Shown here piece by piece: positions 12,491-23,095 of a DNA stretch of 64,000 nucleotides. The translations under genes and the position numbers were made by a program. Below the pieces are notes generated by a model. That model was not told the DNA's origin. It saw only the letters and a program-made list of their open reading frames with translations, and did no database searches. Within the stretch, counting starts at the first letter, position 1. The number at the start of each line of letters is the position of its first letter. Source of the stretch: Flaccisagitta enflata. Lineage: Eukaryota > Chaetognatha > Sagittoidea > Aphragmophora. The stretch lies in contig OZ231127.1 in assembly GCA_965153355.1 (NCBI GenBank), positions 52,080,001-52,144,000 of the forward strand. Reading direction: 5' to 3'.

Positions 12491-12721
12491 TTTTTAGTTG
12501 CGGACACGCAACTCTATAAGAGGCTTTGTCCGTCCGTCCGTCCGTCCGTCCGTCCGTCCGTCCGTTGGTCCGTTGGTCCATCATGGTGATCGAGTTGAAA
12601 ACAAGCGTTTTTGATACTTTTTGTGTATGTTTGAGTGTTGGAGGTGGGTTGGGGTGTGGATGGGGGTTGGATGCCCCTGCCCACCCGTCCGCAACGATAT
12701 TGTGACCCCGCGTCACTTGTT
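12491..12721 (-). mobile_element. Hairpin-tipped short repeat, subfamily B2
   Basis: The start is AACAAGTGACGCGGGGTCAC, so its start hairpin is GTGAC/GTCAC and not GGCCG/CGGCC. The internal GTTGCGGAC pairs with the tip GTCCGCAAC. Ends AACTAAAAA. Holds about ten GACG units and CTCTTATAGAG next to the tip. Confidence 0.85.
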
Positions 12722-13123
12722 ACAGGTATATAATCTACACCTCTTTTAGGGCAATGATGCTAAAAATCTGAGACAATTTTTCTTCTTTTCATTTATCTTT
12801 TTTTTTTTTTTTCCATTTTTCATTTATCAAGGCCTATTCAAACAGTCTCACGGGACCTTTAATTTGACTCGGGGGTTCTCCAAAATGACAAAAATTTGAA
12901 AAACCAACATTTGTGACGATCTGACAAACTGACCGATGGATCGAAAAAGTGAGTTGTAGTCATACAGTATGTAATTTGAGGACAGAAGAATCTACAGATA
13001 AGGCCTAGTTTTGGCGGCTCATGAATGAAGACTTGACTGCAAAATGGTGTAAATTCATGTCATGTAATCAACTGTTTCATCAATCATCATTCTTGCATGA
13101 GACTGTAAAGCTGATTAACAAAA

Positions 13124-13326
13124 AACAAGGCCGGGTACACGGCTACCGAAGTCGCGTGCGGGTGGGCAGGGGCCATATTTGAGTTCACTAGACCATTTAG
13201 GCAGTAGCAGTGGGGTAAAAAAAAATCATAATAAAAAGTAAAACGTGACTGATTGACCGACTGACCGACCGACCGACGGACAGACGGACAAAGCAGGTTG
13301 TAGAGTCGCGTGCACGCGAATAAAAA
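13124..13326 (+). mobile_element. Hairpin-tipped short repeat, subfamily A
   Basis: Complete copy. Start AACAAGGCCGGGTACACGGC, internal AGTCGCGTGC at 13150-13159, the GGGTGGGCAGGGGC block, a GACC/GACG tract, tip GTCGCGTGCACGCGA at 13305-13319, and the final ATAAAAA. Confidence 0.85.
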
Positions 13327-13865
13327 GCCTTAATTCTTTGCTTTCTCAAAAAGGGTACTTGCAACGGACAAATTGTCGTAATCTGAACAATGCAAAAATT
13401 TGACAATGCCGTCCTCTCCCATGCAGGCGATGCGGTCATCGACGACGGAGATTCTCAATCAGATTGAGAGGGGCTGGCTTTACGGCGCTCGCCAACAAAG
13501 GCACGGAACCAAAGCAATTGCGCAGCAGGGAGGAGGAGATAATCCAAGAATGGAATGAGGAATTCGGAGAGGAGGAAGAATGCGATTTGGAATCTGTTTC
13601 GGCATCTGTTTGAAAGCTCTCAACAGTGCCATAGTTTTTTTCCCCTTACTGTGGCTGAGGCGCCGCTACTCAATACTGAAACCATAAACCTCATGATCTT
13701 GTTTCTCAATTTCAAGCTGTAATCAAACGAGTAGTTTTAATGCATTACACGATGAGAGTTTTTGTTGAACAGGAATTTTAAAAAATGAATCATGCTTGTT
13801 GCTTTATATTTAATAAAGAATTCTGATTATGTGTAATGTATTCTTTGCTTCCTGAAGAAATAACA
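13327..13865. other. Unassigned DNA
   Basis: No supported gene. A GAGGAGGA-like patch at 13525-13585. Confidence 0.5.
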
Positions 13866-13944
13866 TTTTTAGGTGCGACAAAGCTGTCCGTCCGTCTGTA
13901 ACGCATTCGTTCGACGATCAACACGTCGCCTACTTGGCCTTGTT
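13866..13944 (-). mobile_element. Hairpin-tipped short repeat, subfamily C, deleted copy
   Basis: Shares AACAAGGCCAAGTAGGC, the AACGAATGCGTTAC middle and the GCTTTGTCGCACCTAAAAA end with 51666-51812, but has lost one arm of the tip hairpin and most of the tetranucleotide tract. Only 79 bp long. Confidence 0.7.
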
Positions 13945-13977
13945 CCACTTTGAATATTTCATGGGCCATCAATTAAG

Positions 13978-15912
13978 ATTTAAGGTCGTTGAGGCCGGGA
14001 TCAGGTCGTTGAGGCCAGGATCAGGTCGTTGAGGCCGGGATAAGGTCGTTGAGGCCGGGATAAGGTCGTTGAGGCCGGGATAAGGTCGTTGAGGCCGGGA
14101 TAAGGTCGTTGAGGCCGGGATTAGGTCGTTGAGGCCGGGATTAGGTCGTTGAGGCCGGGATTAGGTCGTTGAGGCCGGATTAGGTCGTTGAGGCCGGGAT
14201 TAGGTCGTTGAGGCTGGATTAGGTCCGACGATTAGGTCGTTGAGGCTGGGATTAGGTCGTTGAGGCCGGATAAGGTCGTTGAGGCTGGATAAGGTCGTTG
14301 AGGCAGGATAAGGTCGTTGAGGCCGGGATTAGGTCGTTGAGGCCGGGATTAGGTCGTTGAGGCCGGGATTAGGTCGTTGAGGCCGGGATTAGGTCGTTGA
14401 GGCCGGGATTAGGTCGTTGAGGCCGGGATTAGGTCGTTGAGGCCGGGATTAGGTCGTTGAGGCCGGGATTAGGTCGTTGAGGCCGGGATTAGGTCGTTGA
14501 GGCCGGGATTAGGTCGCTGAGGCTGGATTAGGTCGTTGAGGCTGGATTAGTCGTTGAGGCCGGGATTAGGTTTGAGGCCGGGATTAGGTCGTTGAGGCTG
14601 GGATTAGGTCGTTGAGGCCGGGATTCGGTCGTTGAGGCCGGGATTCGGTCGTTGAGGCCGGGATTAGTCGCGAGGCGGGATTAGGTCGTTGAGGCCGGGA
14701 TTAGGTCGTTGAGGCTGGATTAGTTCGTGAGGCCGGATTAGGCTGAGGCCGGGATTAGGTCGTGAGGCCGGGATAAGGTCGTTAGAGGCCGGGATAAGGT
14801 CGTTGAGGCCGGGATAAGGTCGTTGGGGCGGGATAAGGCTTGAGGCCGGGATAAGGTCGTTGAGGCCGGGATAAGGTCGTTGAGGCCGGGATAAGGTCGT
14901 TGAGGCCGGGATAAGGTCGTTGAGGCCGGGATAAGGTCGTTGAGGCCGGGATAAGGTCATTGAGGCCGGGATTAGGTCGTTGAGGCCGGGATTAGGATCA
15001 TTGAGGCGGGATTAGGTCGTTGAGGCCGGGATTAGGTCGTTGAGGCCGATTAGGTCGTTGAGGCCGGGATTAGTCATTGAGGCCGGATAAGGTCGTTGAG
15101 GCCGGATAAGGTGTTGAGGCCGGATAAGGTCGTTGAGGCCGGGATAAGGTCGTTTGAGGTCGGGATAAGGTCATTGAGGCCGGGATTAGGTCGTTGAGGC
15201 CGGGATTAGGTCGTTGAGGCCGGGATTAGGTCGTTGAGGCCGGGATTAGGTCGTTGAGGCCGGGATTAGGTCGTTGAGGCCGGGATAAGGTCGTTGAGGC
15301 CGGGATAAGGTCGTTGAGGCCGGGATAAGGTCGTTGAGGCCGGGATAAGGTCGTTGAGGCCGGGATAAGGTCGTTGAGGCCGGGATAAGGTCGTTGAGGC
15401 CGGGATAAGGTCATTGAGGCCGGGATTAGGTCGTTGAGGCCGGGATTAGATCGTTGAGGCCGGGATTAGGTCGTTGAGGCCGGGATTAGGTCGTTGAGGC
15501 CGGGATTAGGTCGTTGAGGCCGGGATTAGGTCGTTGAGGCCGGGATTAGGTCGTTGAGGCCGGGATTAGCCGTTGAGGCTGAATAGTCGTTGAGGCGGAT
15601 TAGGTCGTTGAGGCCGGGATTAGGTCGTTGAGGCCGGATTAGGTCGTTGAGGCCGGGATTAGGTCGTTGAGGCCGGGATTAGGTCGTTGAGGCCGGGATT
15701 AGGTCGTTGAGGCCGGGATTAGGTCGTTGAGGACGGGATTAGGTCGCTGAGGACGGGATTAGGTCGCTGAGGACGGGATTAGGTTGCTGAGGACAGGATT
15801 AGGTCGTCGAGGCCAGGATAAGGTTGCTGAGGCCAAGATTAGGTCATTAAGGCCAGGATTAGGTCGCTGAAGGCTGGTATAAGGTCGCTGAGGCTGGTAT
15901 CAGGTCGCTAAT
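13978..15912. repeat. Satellite of 20-bp units (AGGTCGTTGAGGCCGGGATT)
   Basis: About 95 head-to-tail units. Two variants, GGGATAAGG and GGGATTAGG, occur in alternating homogeneous blocks (for example TAAGG at 14770-14950 and 15285-15410). Units with 1-4 base deletions cluster at 14550-14850 and 15040-15170. The right end (15730-15912) decays progressively (GAGGACGG, GAGGCCAAG, GCTGGTAT). No spacers, so it is not a CRISPR array. Frames reading NDLIPAST are artefacts. Confidence 0.97.
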
Positions 15913-16281
15913 TATATCACCATGTGCGACTGTTAAGCGTCACGCGTGGAGGTTGCGCGCCTGTTACACATGCGCATCTGTTAGGAGTCACGCGCATCTG
16001 TTAGGCGTCACAAGAAATGTTTTTGAATGTTTTGTTGTATCTTTAATTTTTTGCTTTGTTTGTTTGCCATCACATGCATTGGCAAACATCCAAAACCAAC
16101 CCTAATCGATCGTGGGAAGAAAAAATGTCCAGTGACTAGCTGGACGCGAACTTGTGACCCTCCCAATTGAATGAATTTCACGGAAAAACTAGGAGTGCAA
16201 CATTTTTCCTTCTCACTCTCAGTTCTGGTCTCATTGTCTTTTTTAGATGTGGTTGCTTTTGTCTTTCCGGGTATATCATGT
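15913..16281. other. Unassigned DNA upstream of the tRNA-like gene
   Basis: Contains a short imperfect repeat of CATCTGTTAGGMGTCAC at about 15974-16010. Otherwise nothing recognised. Confidence 0.5.
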
Positions 16282-16364
16282 GCTCCCATAGCTTAATGGT
16301 TAGGGCATCGCGGTGAGAGTCCAAACATTGCGATGTATTGTGGGTTCGAATCCCACAGGCAGCA
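16282..16364 (+). tRNA. tRNA-like gene, possibly a pseudogene or SINE head
   Basis: Box A (TAGCTTAATGG) and a perfect box B (GGTTCGAATCC) are present. The T arm pairs fully (GTGGG/CCCAC), the D stem is GCTT/GGGC and the anticodon stem TCGCG/TGCGA. The 16-nt loop needs a 9-nt intron at the canonical place, leaving a 74-nt product with anticodon GAG (Leu codons). However, the acceptor stem GCTCCCA/AGGCAGC has two mismatches, and a leucine tRNA should have a long variable arm, which is absent. It is therefore probably a derived or decayed tRNA. A T run that could stop Pol III follows. Confidence 0.55.
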
Positions 16365-16368
16365 TGCA

Positions 16369-16375
16369 TTTTTTT
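16369..16375 (+). terminator. T run, candidate Pol III terminator
   Basis: Seven T residues begin five bases after the tRNA-like gene. Confidence 0.5.
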
Positions 16376-17054
16376 CTTAAGGGAACAGATGTATTTGGAC
16401 TGAAAGGGGGTGAGAAGGATTTGAGTAGGGGTTCTGAAAAGGGGGACATGGGGGAAAGTGAATGAGGGTTATGAGGGAGCGCAAACGGGGGTAAAAATGA
16501 AGGAAGACGATTGGGGGTAAGAATTGATGGGTATGGAGAACGGTAAGAAGTAGTTTCTGCCTACGATGAAAATGGCTTTGTTTATCTAGAAAAGTAAACA
16601 AAAAAGTAAAATGATCACTCGAAATTTGCCATGCCTATGAATACTAAACCAAACCGATTGAATGATTTTTTTGGTGCTTGTTGAGAAATTAAGGATTCAC
16701 TGATTTAGGTTGAAAACCCATAAACCAATCCCATAGAAACTCAAAACAGAAGCACTTCATAGATCAAAATACCATAAAATAACTAGAAATTGATTCATTT
16801 GAACATAAGATATTTCAAGAGTGTTGTTTCAGGAAGGAGAGAGTTTCAGTTGCTTGCTATTTTTGGTATTTTTGGTATTTTGGTATTTTTGGTATTTTTG
16901 GTTCCTTAAAACAAACGGAGAGAAAGAATTAATCACTTTCTGCCTCGTTTTTGTGTGCACTCGTTTGCTTTACCTAGCTTCGAGTAGTAGAGGGACTGGA
17001 CATGATTTAAGACATGTTTTAAATAAAAGTGCTGTACAAACAAAAAAAGGACAA
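16376..17054 (+). other. Upstream region of the first LINE, no separate gene
   Basis: A GGTATTTTT pentad at 16860-16905. An open frame extends upstream from 17055 to 16821, but its peptide (FLVFWYFWYFWF) is repeat-derived, so it is treated as leader. The exact 5' end of the LINE is not visible. Confidence 0.45.
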
Positions 17055-17798
17055 ATGGCTTTGTTTACAACAACACCAATGTTCATCAAAGAAGATGAAA
17101 AAGTGATGAGCTCGGATTTACTCTTCTATCTGCAAAACAAACTTCAATCTATTCCTCATGATGACATTTTAAAAATCTGTGATAATTTTTACCACGACGA
17201 AGACTACGTTTGGCGTGAAAAAGAGCGTTTTTTCGCGGCAATTGGAAAAAGGGCTATCAAGCCCCGTACAGTGGATAAAAAACTAAAAGACTTGGATGAT
17301 ATCCTTCAAGAAATGAAATCTCGCGATGCATGCGGCGAATGGCAGCCAATGTGTGTTGCTGTGGAATACAGCAATTTCCCCCACTCAGAGGACGGCGCCA
17401 TTCCAAACTCGCAAATTCATGGCACGTTATTAAACATGCGAAAAGATCTAGTGACTAAAGACACGCTCAATTCTTTCAAAACGGAAGTCATGTCAGCGTT
17501 AAAAATTCTATCTAACCTAATTGTAAGACCTGCAGGGCCATCATCTCCCTACATGTCCCCTCGTCGCGTGATGCCTTTTCCTCCATCTCATTCTATGACA
17601 ATTCCATCACGTCTTAATCTTGGCGAGGAATCAGTGAGAGAAAGTGGTGACAGTGCATCCGGAAAAGTCAACGTAAGTGTCACCAACGGCGGCGACAAAA
17701 GCGGCGTCGGCGACGGAAGTGGCGACGATGGTGGCGGTGGCGGTGGCGGCGGCAGCGGCGGTAGCCCGATTCATTCAACAGGCGTTCATATTTTGTAA
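17055..17798 (+). CDS. LINE ORF1, N-terminal domain part
   Basis: The chosen start (ATG 17055) gives 247 residues; the frame is open back to 16821 but that part looks non-coding. Residues about 10-120 (DLLFYLQNKLQSIPHDDILK, then ICDNFYHDEDYVWREKERFF) resemble the conserved N-terminal domain found in ORF1-like proteins of many invertebrate retroelements, with a spacing of hydrophobic and FY residues I recognise but cannot name. A heptad-like region follows (KDTLNSFKTEVMSALKIL). The tail is glycine-rich (GDDGGGGGGGGSGG) from GGC/GGT repeats and ends at TAA 17796. Role by family: RNA binding or particle assembly. The matching C-terminal domain lies downstream in the same frame, so ORF1 may originally have been one protein. 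Confidence 0.7.
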   Translation: MALFTTTPMFIKEDEKVMSSDLLFYLQNKLQSIPHDDILKICDNFYHDEDYVWREKERFFAAIGKRAIKPRTVDKKLKDLDDILQEMKSRDACGEWQPMCVAVEYSNFPHSEDGAIPNSQIHGTLLNMRKDLVTKDTLNSFKTEVMSALKILSNLIVRPAGPSSPYMSPRRVMPFPPSHSMTIPSRLNLGEESVRESGDSASGKVNVSVTNGGDKSGVGDGSGDDGGGGGGGGSGGSPIHSTGVHIL

Positions 17799-17954
17799 AC
17801 CTTCCGAGAGGCATAAATTTCCCCTTAAAAGTTTCCGACACAGATTGTCAATAGTAAATAGTCATGTTGCAACCTCATGTGGTAACTTACCACTGGTAAG
17901 AAGTTTCAAAATGACATACTGAACATACATTAAATATTTCAACCCTTATTGGCC

Positions 17955-19329
<1,375 letters not shown>

Positions 19330-19346
<17 letters not shown>

Positions 19347-22182
19347 GACAAAAATCACGTTAAGCACTCACAATGTAAATGGTTATGCAAGAAATAAGGA
19401 CTTTCTCCGTTCTCAGTGTGACCAATATCCATTCTCAATACGAGCAATACAAGAGCATTGGTTCAAGCCTCCTCACAAAAAGCATAATGGTGTAAACCAG
19501 TTAAGAAGTCTACATCCTGATTTTGACGGTTTTGGCACCTCTGCCATGAAGAAAGCTTTTGAAAGTCAAATTATCAAAGGACGTCCGTACGGGGGCACAG
19601 GATTTTTATATGGTAAATTGTTTTCAAATTGTTTAAAGCCACTTCTAAATTTCTCTCATGAAAGAGTCACGGTAATGCGCCTCAATACCTCTTCTTTTCC
19701 AATCTTATTAATTAATGTTTACTTTCCATACTTCAATTCACGAGATATTGAAACTCATCTGTCACTCTACCGGGACACACTTGGGTTTGTAGAGAGTGTC
19801 ATCGTCAATAACCCAGATTGTAAGATTATGGTCCTAGCCGATTTTAATTGTAATGTGTTCGACACCAGCCATCCATACACAAAACTGCTTCGTGGTATGA
19901 TGACGCGACACAACCTTTTTTCATGTTTCGACCTGATGGTTAACTTTGATCATGATTCGGCATTTACGCGTTCTGACATCAAATCTGGATCATACACGCT
20001 AATTGATGGAATACTCATAAGTGATGAATTGAGAGATATTGTCAGCAATGTACAAATAATGATGCCAGGAGATAATCTGTCAGACCACTGTCCAGTTCAG
20101 TTGGATATTGAAGTCACTATCTCTAAACTATGTTGCAAAAAAACCAGGTTACCACCATATGTGAATTGGAAAAAGCTGTCTGATACAGAAAAGTCTCAAT
20201 TCCAAACTGAAATGGAAACTCAGTTATTGTCTATTACTGTGCCATTTTACACAATACTTCATGGAGACAAATGCTGCATGGACGATTCACATAAGATTGC
20301 ACTGGAAAAGTATTACTGTGACATAATGTCAGCAATTGTTAGAGCTGAATCTGTATTGCCCAAAACGAATCCCAATTACGAAAGATCATTTTAGGACGAT
20401 GAACTTTCTGAGCTAAAATCTAACTCCATAGAATGCAATGATCATTGGAAGAGCGCTGGTTGCCCCAAGTCAGGGCCAGATTTTGAGTGCAGAAAACATT
20501 GCCATTACAGATATAAAACAGAGTTACGCAGAAAAAAGAAAAGTGCTGAAAAAGAATTTAACAGCGCCATGTACAACGATCTCATTAGAAAAGATGGGGT
20601 CTCTTTTTGGAAAACGTGGAAAGCAATAAACAATTCTCGTGACAGCACTGCAACTCGAATCAATGGTGTGACAGACGCCGGTGAAATTGCTGATACTTTT
20701 GCTAATTATTTTGAATCAGTATATAGCAATCATGATACCCCTGAGCATGTTGCTTTGAAGACAAAATTTGAGAGACAGTACTCCGAATATTTCTCACAAC
20801 ATCTGAATGATAATATCATGCCATACCTTCTCTCTTGGTCGGAAATGACAGAAATTGTATCCAAAATCCAATTAGGCAAATCATCATCAGGTACATGTAA
20901 ACCTGAGCATGTTTTGTATGGGAGCCCCACTCTTATATGTCATCTCCACTTACTATTCAACGGGCTTATCCAACATGGATACGTTCCTACAGACTTTCTC
21001 AAAGGTACAATTACGCCGATAGTCAAAGATTCACAGGGTGATCTCTCTGACCCCTCCAACTATCGTGGCATCACGTTAAGCTGTCTTCCAGCCAAGCTGT
21101 TTGAATTCGCGATTCAAATTAAAACTTCGCATTTGCTGCAAACCGATGATCTTCAATTTGGCTTCAAAAGGAAAACAAGTACAAATCACGCATTGTTTTC
21201 TCTCAAATCAACTGTAAATCATTTCAATGAAAGGGGCTCAAATGCATTTGTGGCCTTCCTAGATTGCACAAAAGCCTTCGATCGAATATCTCACTATGGC
21301 TTGTTTTCCAAGCTCATCACACGGGGTGTTCCTCTTTGCATTCTTTTATGTTTGATATATTGGTATCTGAACATGACATGCAACGTCAAATGGGAAAACA
21401 AATTTAGCCGCGAGTTTAGGATTCCATTAGGAATCAAACAAGGCGGCATAAACTCCCCCGATTTTTTTGGATGTTATATAGACGACATCGCTGCCATCTT
21501 AAGAGAATCCAAAGTAGGATGTCATATGTATGGCATATTTCTGGCAATGATCTTGTTTGCGGACGATCTTTGTCTTCTGGCGCCAACTCGTCAAGCTCTG
21601 AACAAAATGATTCAGTTATGTGCAGATTATTGCAAAGAGTTTGGTCTCACATTCAATGCAAGTAAATCTAAGATTCTTGTATTCACAAAATCTGTCATTG
21701 ACTTAAATAATCTTTGCCCAATTTTCCTGAACGGAAAAAAAGTTGAGTACGTAGACAGCATTGTTTACCTTGGCACAACTATTACAAGTAACAAGGGCTT
21801 AGCCTTTTCCAACGCAAATGATCTCTCAAAATTCTATCGGGCTTCAAATTCCATATTGAGAGCCGTCAAGCAGCCCAGTGAGGAGGTCCTGATGCAGTTA
21901 CTGTACTCTTGTTGCATTCCAATTCTCTCCTATGCATGTCCCGTGAAAGACTATCCATCACGCCAAATGCAGGACTGCACTACAGCCATAAATGACGCAT
22001 TACGGCTAGTGTTTGGTTACAACCGTTGGGAGAGTGTGAGGAGTCTGCGAGAGTCATTTGGATACAGATCTCTTGTTGAAATCTTCCAACATGCAAAAAA
22101 CAAATTCAACGCATCTATTTTGTGTCATCACAACCCAATCATTTCTCGCATTGCTCGTAATCTGGTTTTGGAACAGCAATGA
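19330..22182 (+). pseudogene. LINE ORF2: endonuclease-reverse transcriptase with one in-frame stop
   Basis: The frame is open for 950 codons apart from a single TAG at 20392-20394 (codon 355). The start ATG overlaps the ORF1 stop by 17 bases. The N-terminal APE-like endonuclease has HNVNGY (14-19), QEHWF with Glu42, ADFNC, SYTLIDGIL and LSDHCPV, so all catalytic motifs are present. The reverse transcriptase has NYRGITL, QFGFKRKTST, the motif A LDCTKAFDR (Asp645), GIKQGGINSP and the FADD box (743-746). A C-terminal region follows with conserved Cys (YSCCIPILSYACP). No RNase H. By family role it nicks the target and copies element RNA onto the nick. The stop lies between EN and RT, so this copy would make endonuclease only, unless read through. 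Confidence 0.88.
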
Positions 22183-22200
22183 TTGTATTTTTTTTTTTTT

Positions 22201-22831
22201 TTTCTCGGTTGTGAGAAGTCTTTAGTACCCTCTTCTTTTTATGAAGATACATGGTTTCCAATTTTTCAGTCCCTCATGCTATTATGTAGCGAGGTGACAA
22301 ACCATTTTTACTCTCTCTCTCGCTCGTATTCTTTGAAACAATGTAGATTTTAGCTTTTGATGTGATGTATGTGTATGAATCTGTCGCTTATATTTGCTGA
22401 CGAATTAAAAGAACATATATGGGGAGTATGAGAAGGTGCCCGGATGGATATGATCTCCTTCGGTCCGCCATATTTATCAGGTGTTTTTCTTGTGGTCTAC
22501 ATATCTCAAGTTTAGAAGGGAATTGGTGACCCTTTTCTAAATGATACATATCTTTTGAAAAGTCTTGTGATAAATTCTGAAAAGGGAAGTTTCTTTCAGA
22601 TATTTTAAGGATAGTTGTGATGGGTCCGGATTAAACACCATTAAGAGCTCCAAAGGCTCTTGTCCTTTATATAGTGTGGAGTAGTAATGTTGTCCAACTT
22701 TCATACATTTCATTCAGTGAGTGATAAGACTAACTATTCTCCAGCTGTCCGTATATTTATTTCCTAGATAGTATACTCAGGTTGTACATTCAATTTCATG
22801 TCAACATCACAGGCATCGTAACGATTGGCAG
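22201..22831. other. Likely 3' untranslated region of the LINE, then unassigned DNA
   Basis: No frame of note. A GAAGATACATGG / ATATGATCTCC type sequence without repeats. The LINE boundary is not marked. Confidence 0.4.
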
Positions 22832-23008
22832 TTTTTAGGTCGCATGCACGCGACTCTTTAAGCCGCTATGTCAGTCTGTCTGTCGATCGGTCGATCGGCA
22901 ACAGTTTGCTTTTTTTGGCATAGACTGCTCCTGTGTTTGATTGGTCTTATTCATCATTGCCCTTGTCCACCAACACACGACTTTGATAGCCGAGTATCCG
23001 GCCTTGTC
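22832..23008 (-). mobile_element. Hairpin-tipped short repeat, diverged subfamily A
   Basis: Tip GTCGCGTGCATGCGAC before CTAAAAA in the sense direction, internal AGTCGTGTG, end AACAAGGCCGGATAC slightly eroded (GACAAGG). Several substitutions mark an old copy. Confidence 0.75.
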
Positions 23009-23095
23009 TAGAGTCTGTGGGTGTTACTGTTAGTCTGTAAACATATACATATGTTAATTAATTGCATGAATGTTTGTCTGCTTGGTTGTGTTAAT

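Noticed and set aside
12118-12716. Minus-strand frames of 120-129 codons over the short repeats as genes
   Set aside because: They run across the repeat ends and the GACG tract, which produce TDGRTDGR peptides.
13978-15912. Regular 20-bp repeats resembling a CRISPR array
   Set aside because: Units are contiguous with no unique spacers, there are no cas genes, and the context is eukaryotic.
13978-15912. TTAGG inside the satellite as an arthropod telomere repeat
   Set aside because: TTAGG occurs only once per 20-bp unit as part of GGGATTAGGTCGTTGAGGCC, not as a pure pentamer array.
16282-16364. Functional tRNA-Leu(GAG) with intron
   Set aside because: Two acceptor mismatches and absence of a long variable arm argue against a working leucine tRNA. 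Kept only as tRNA-like.
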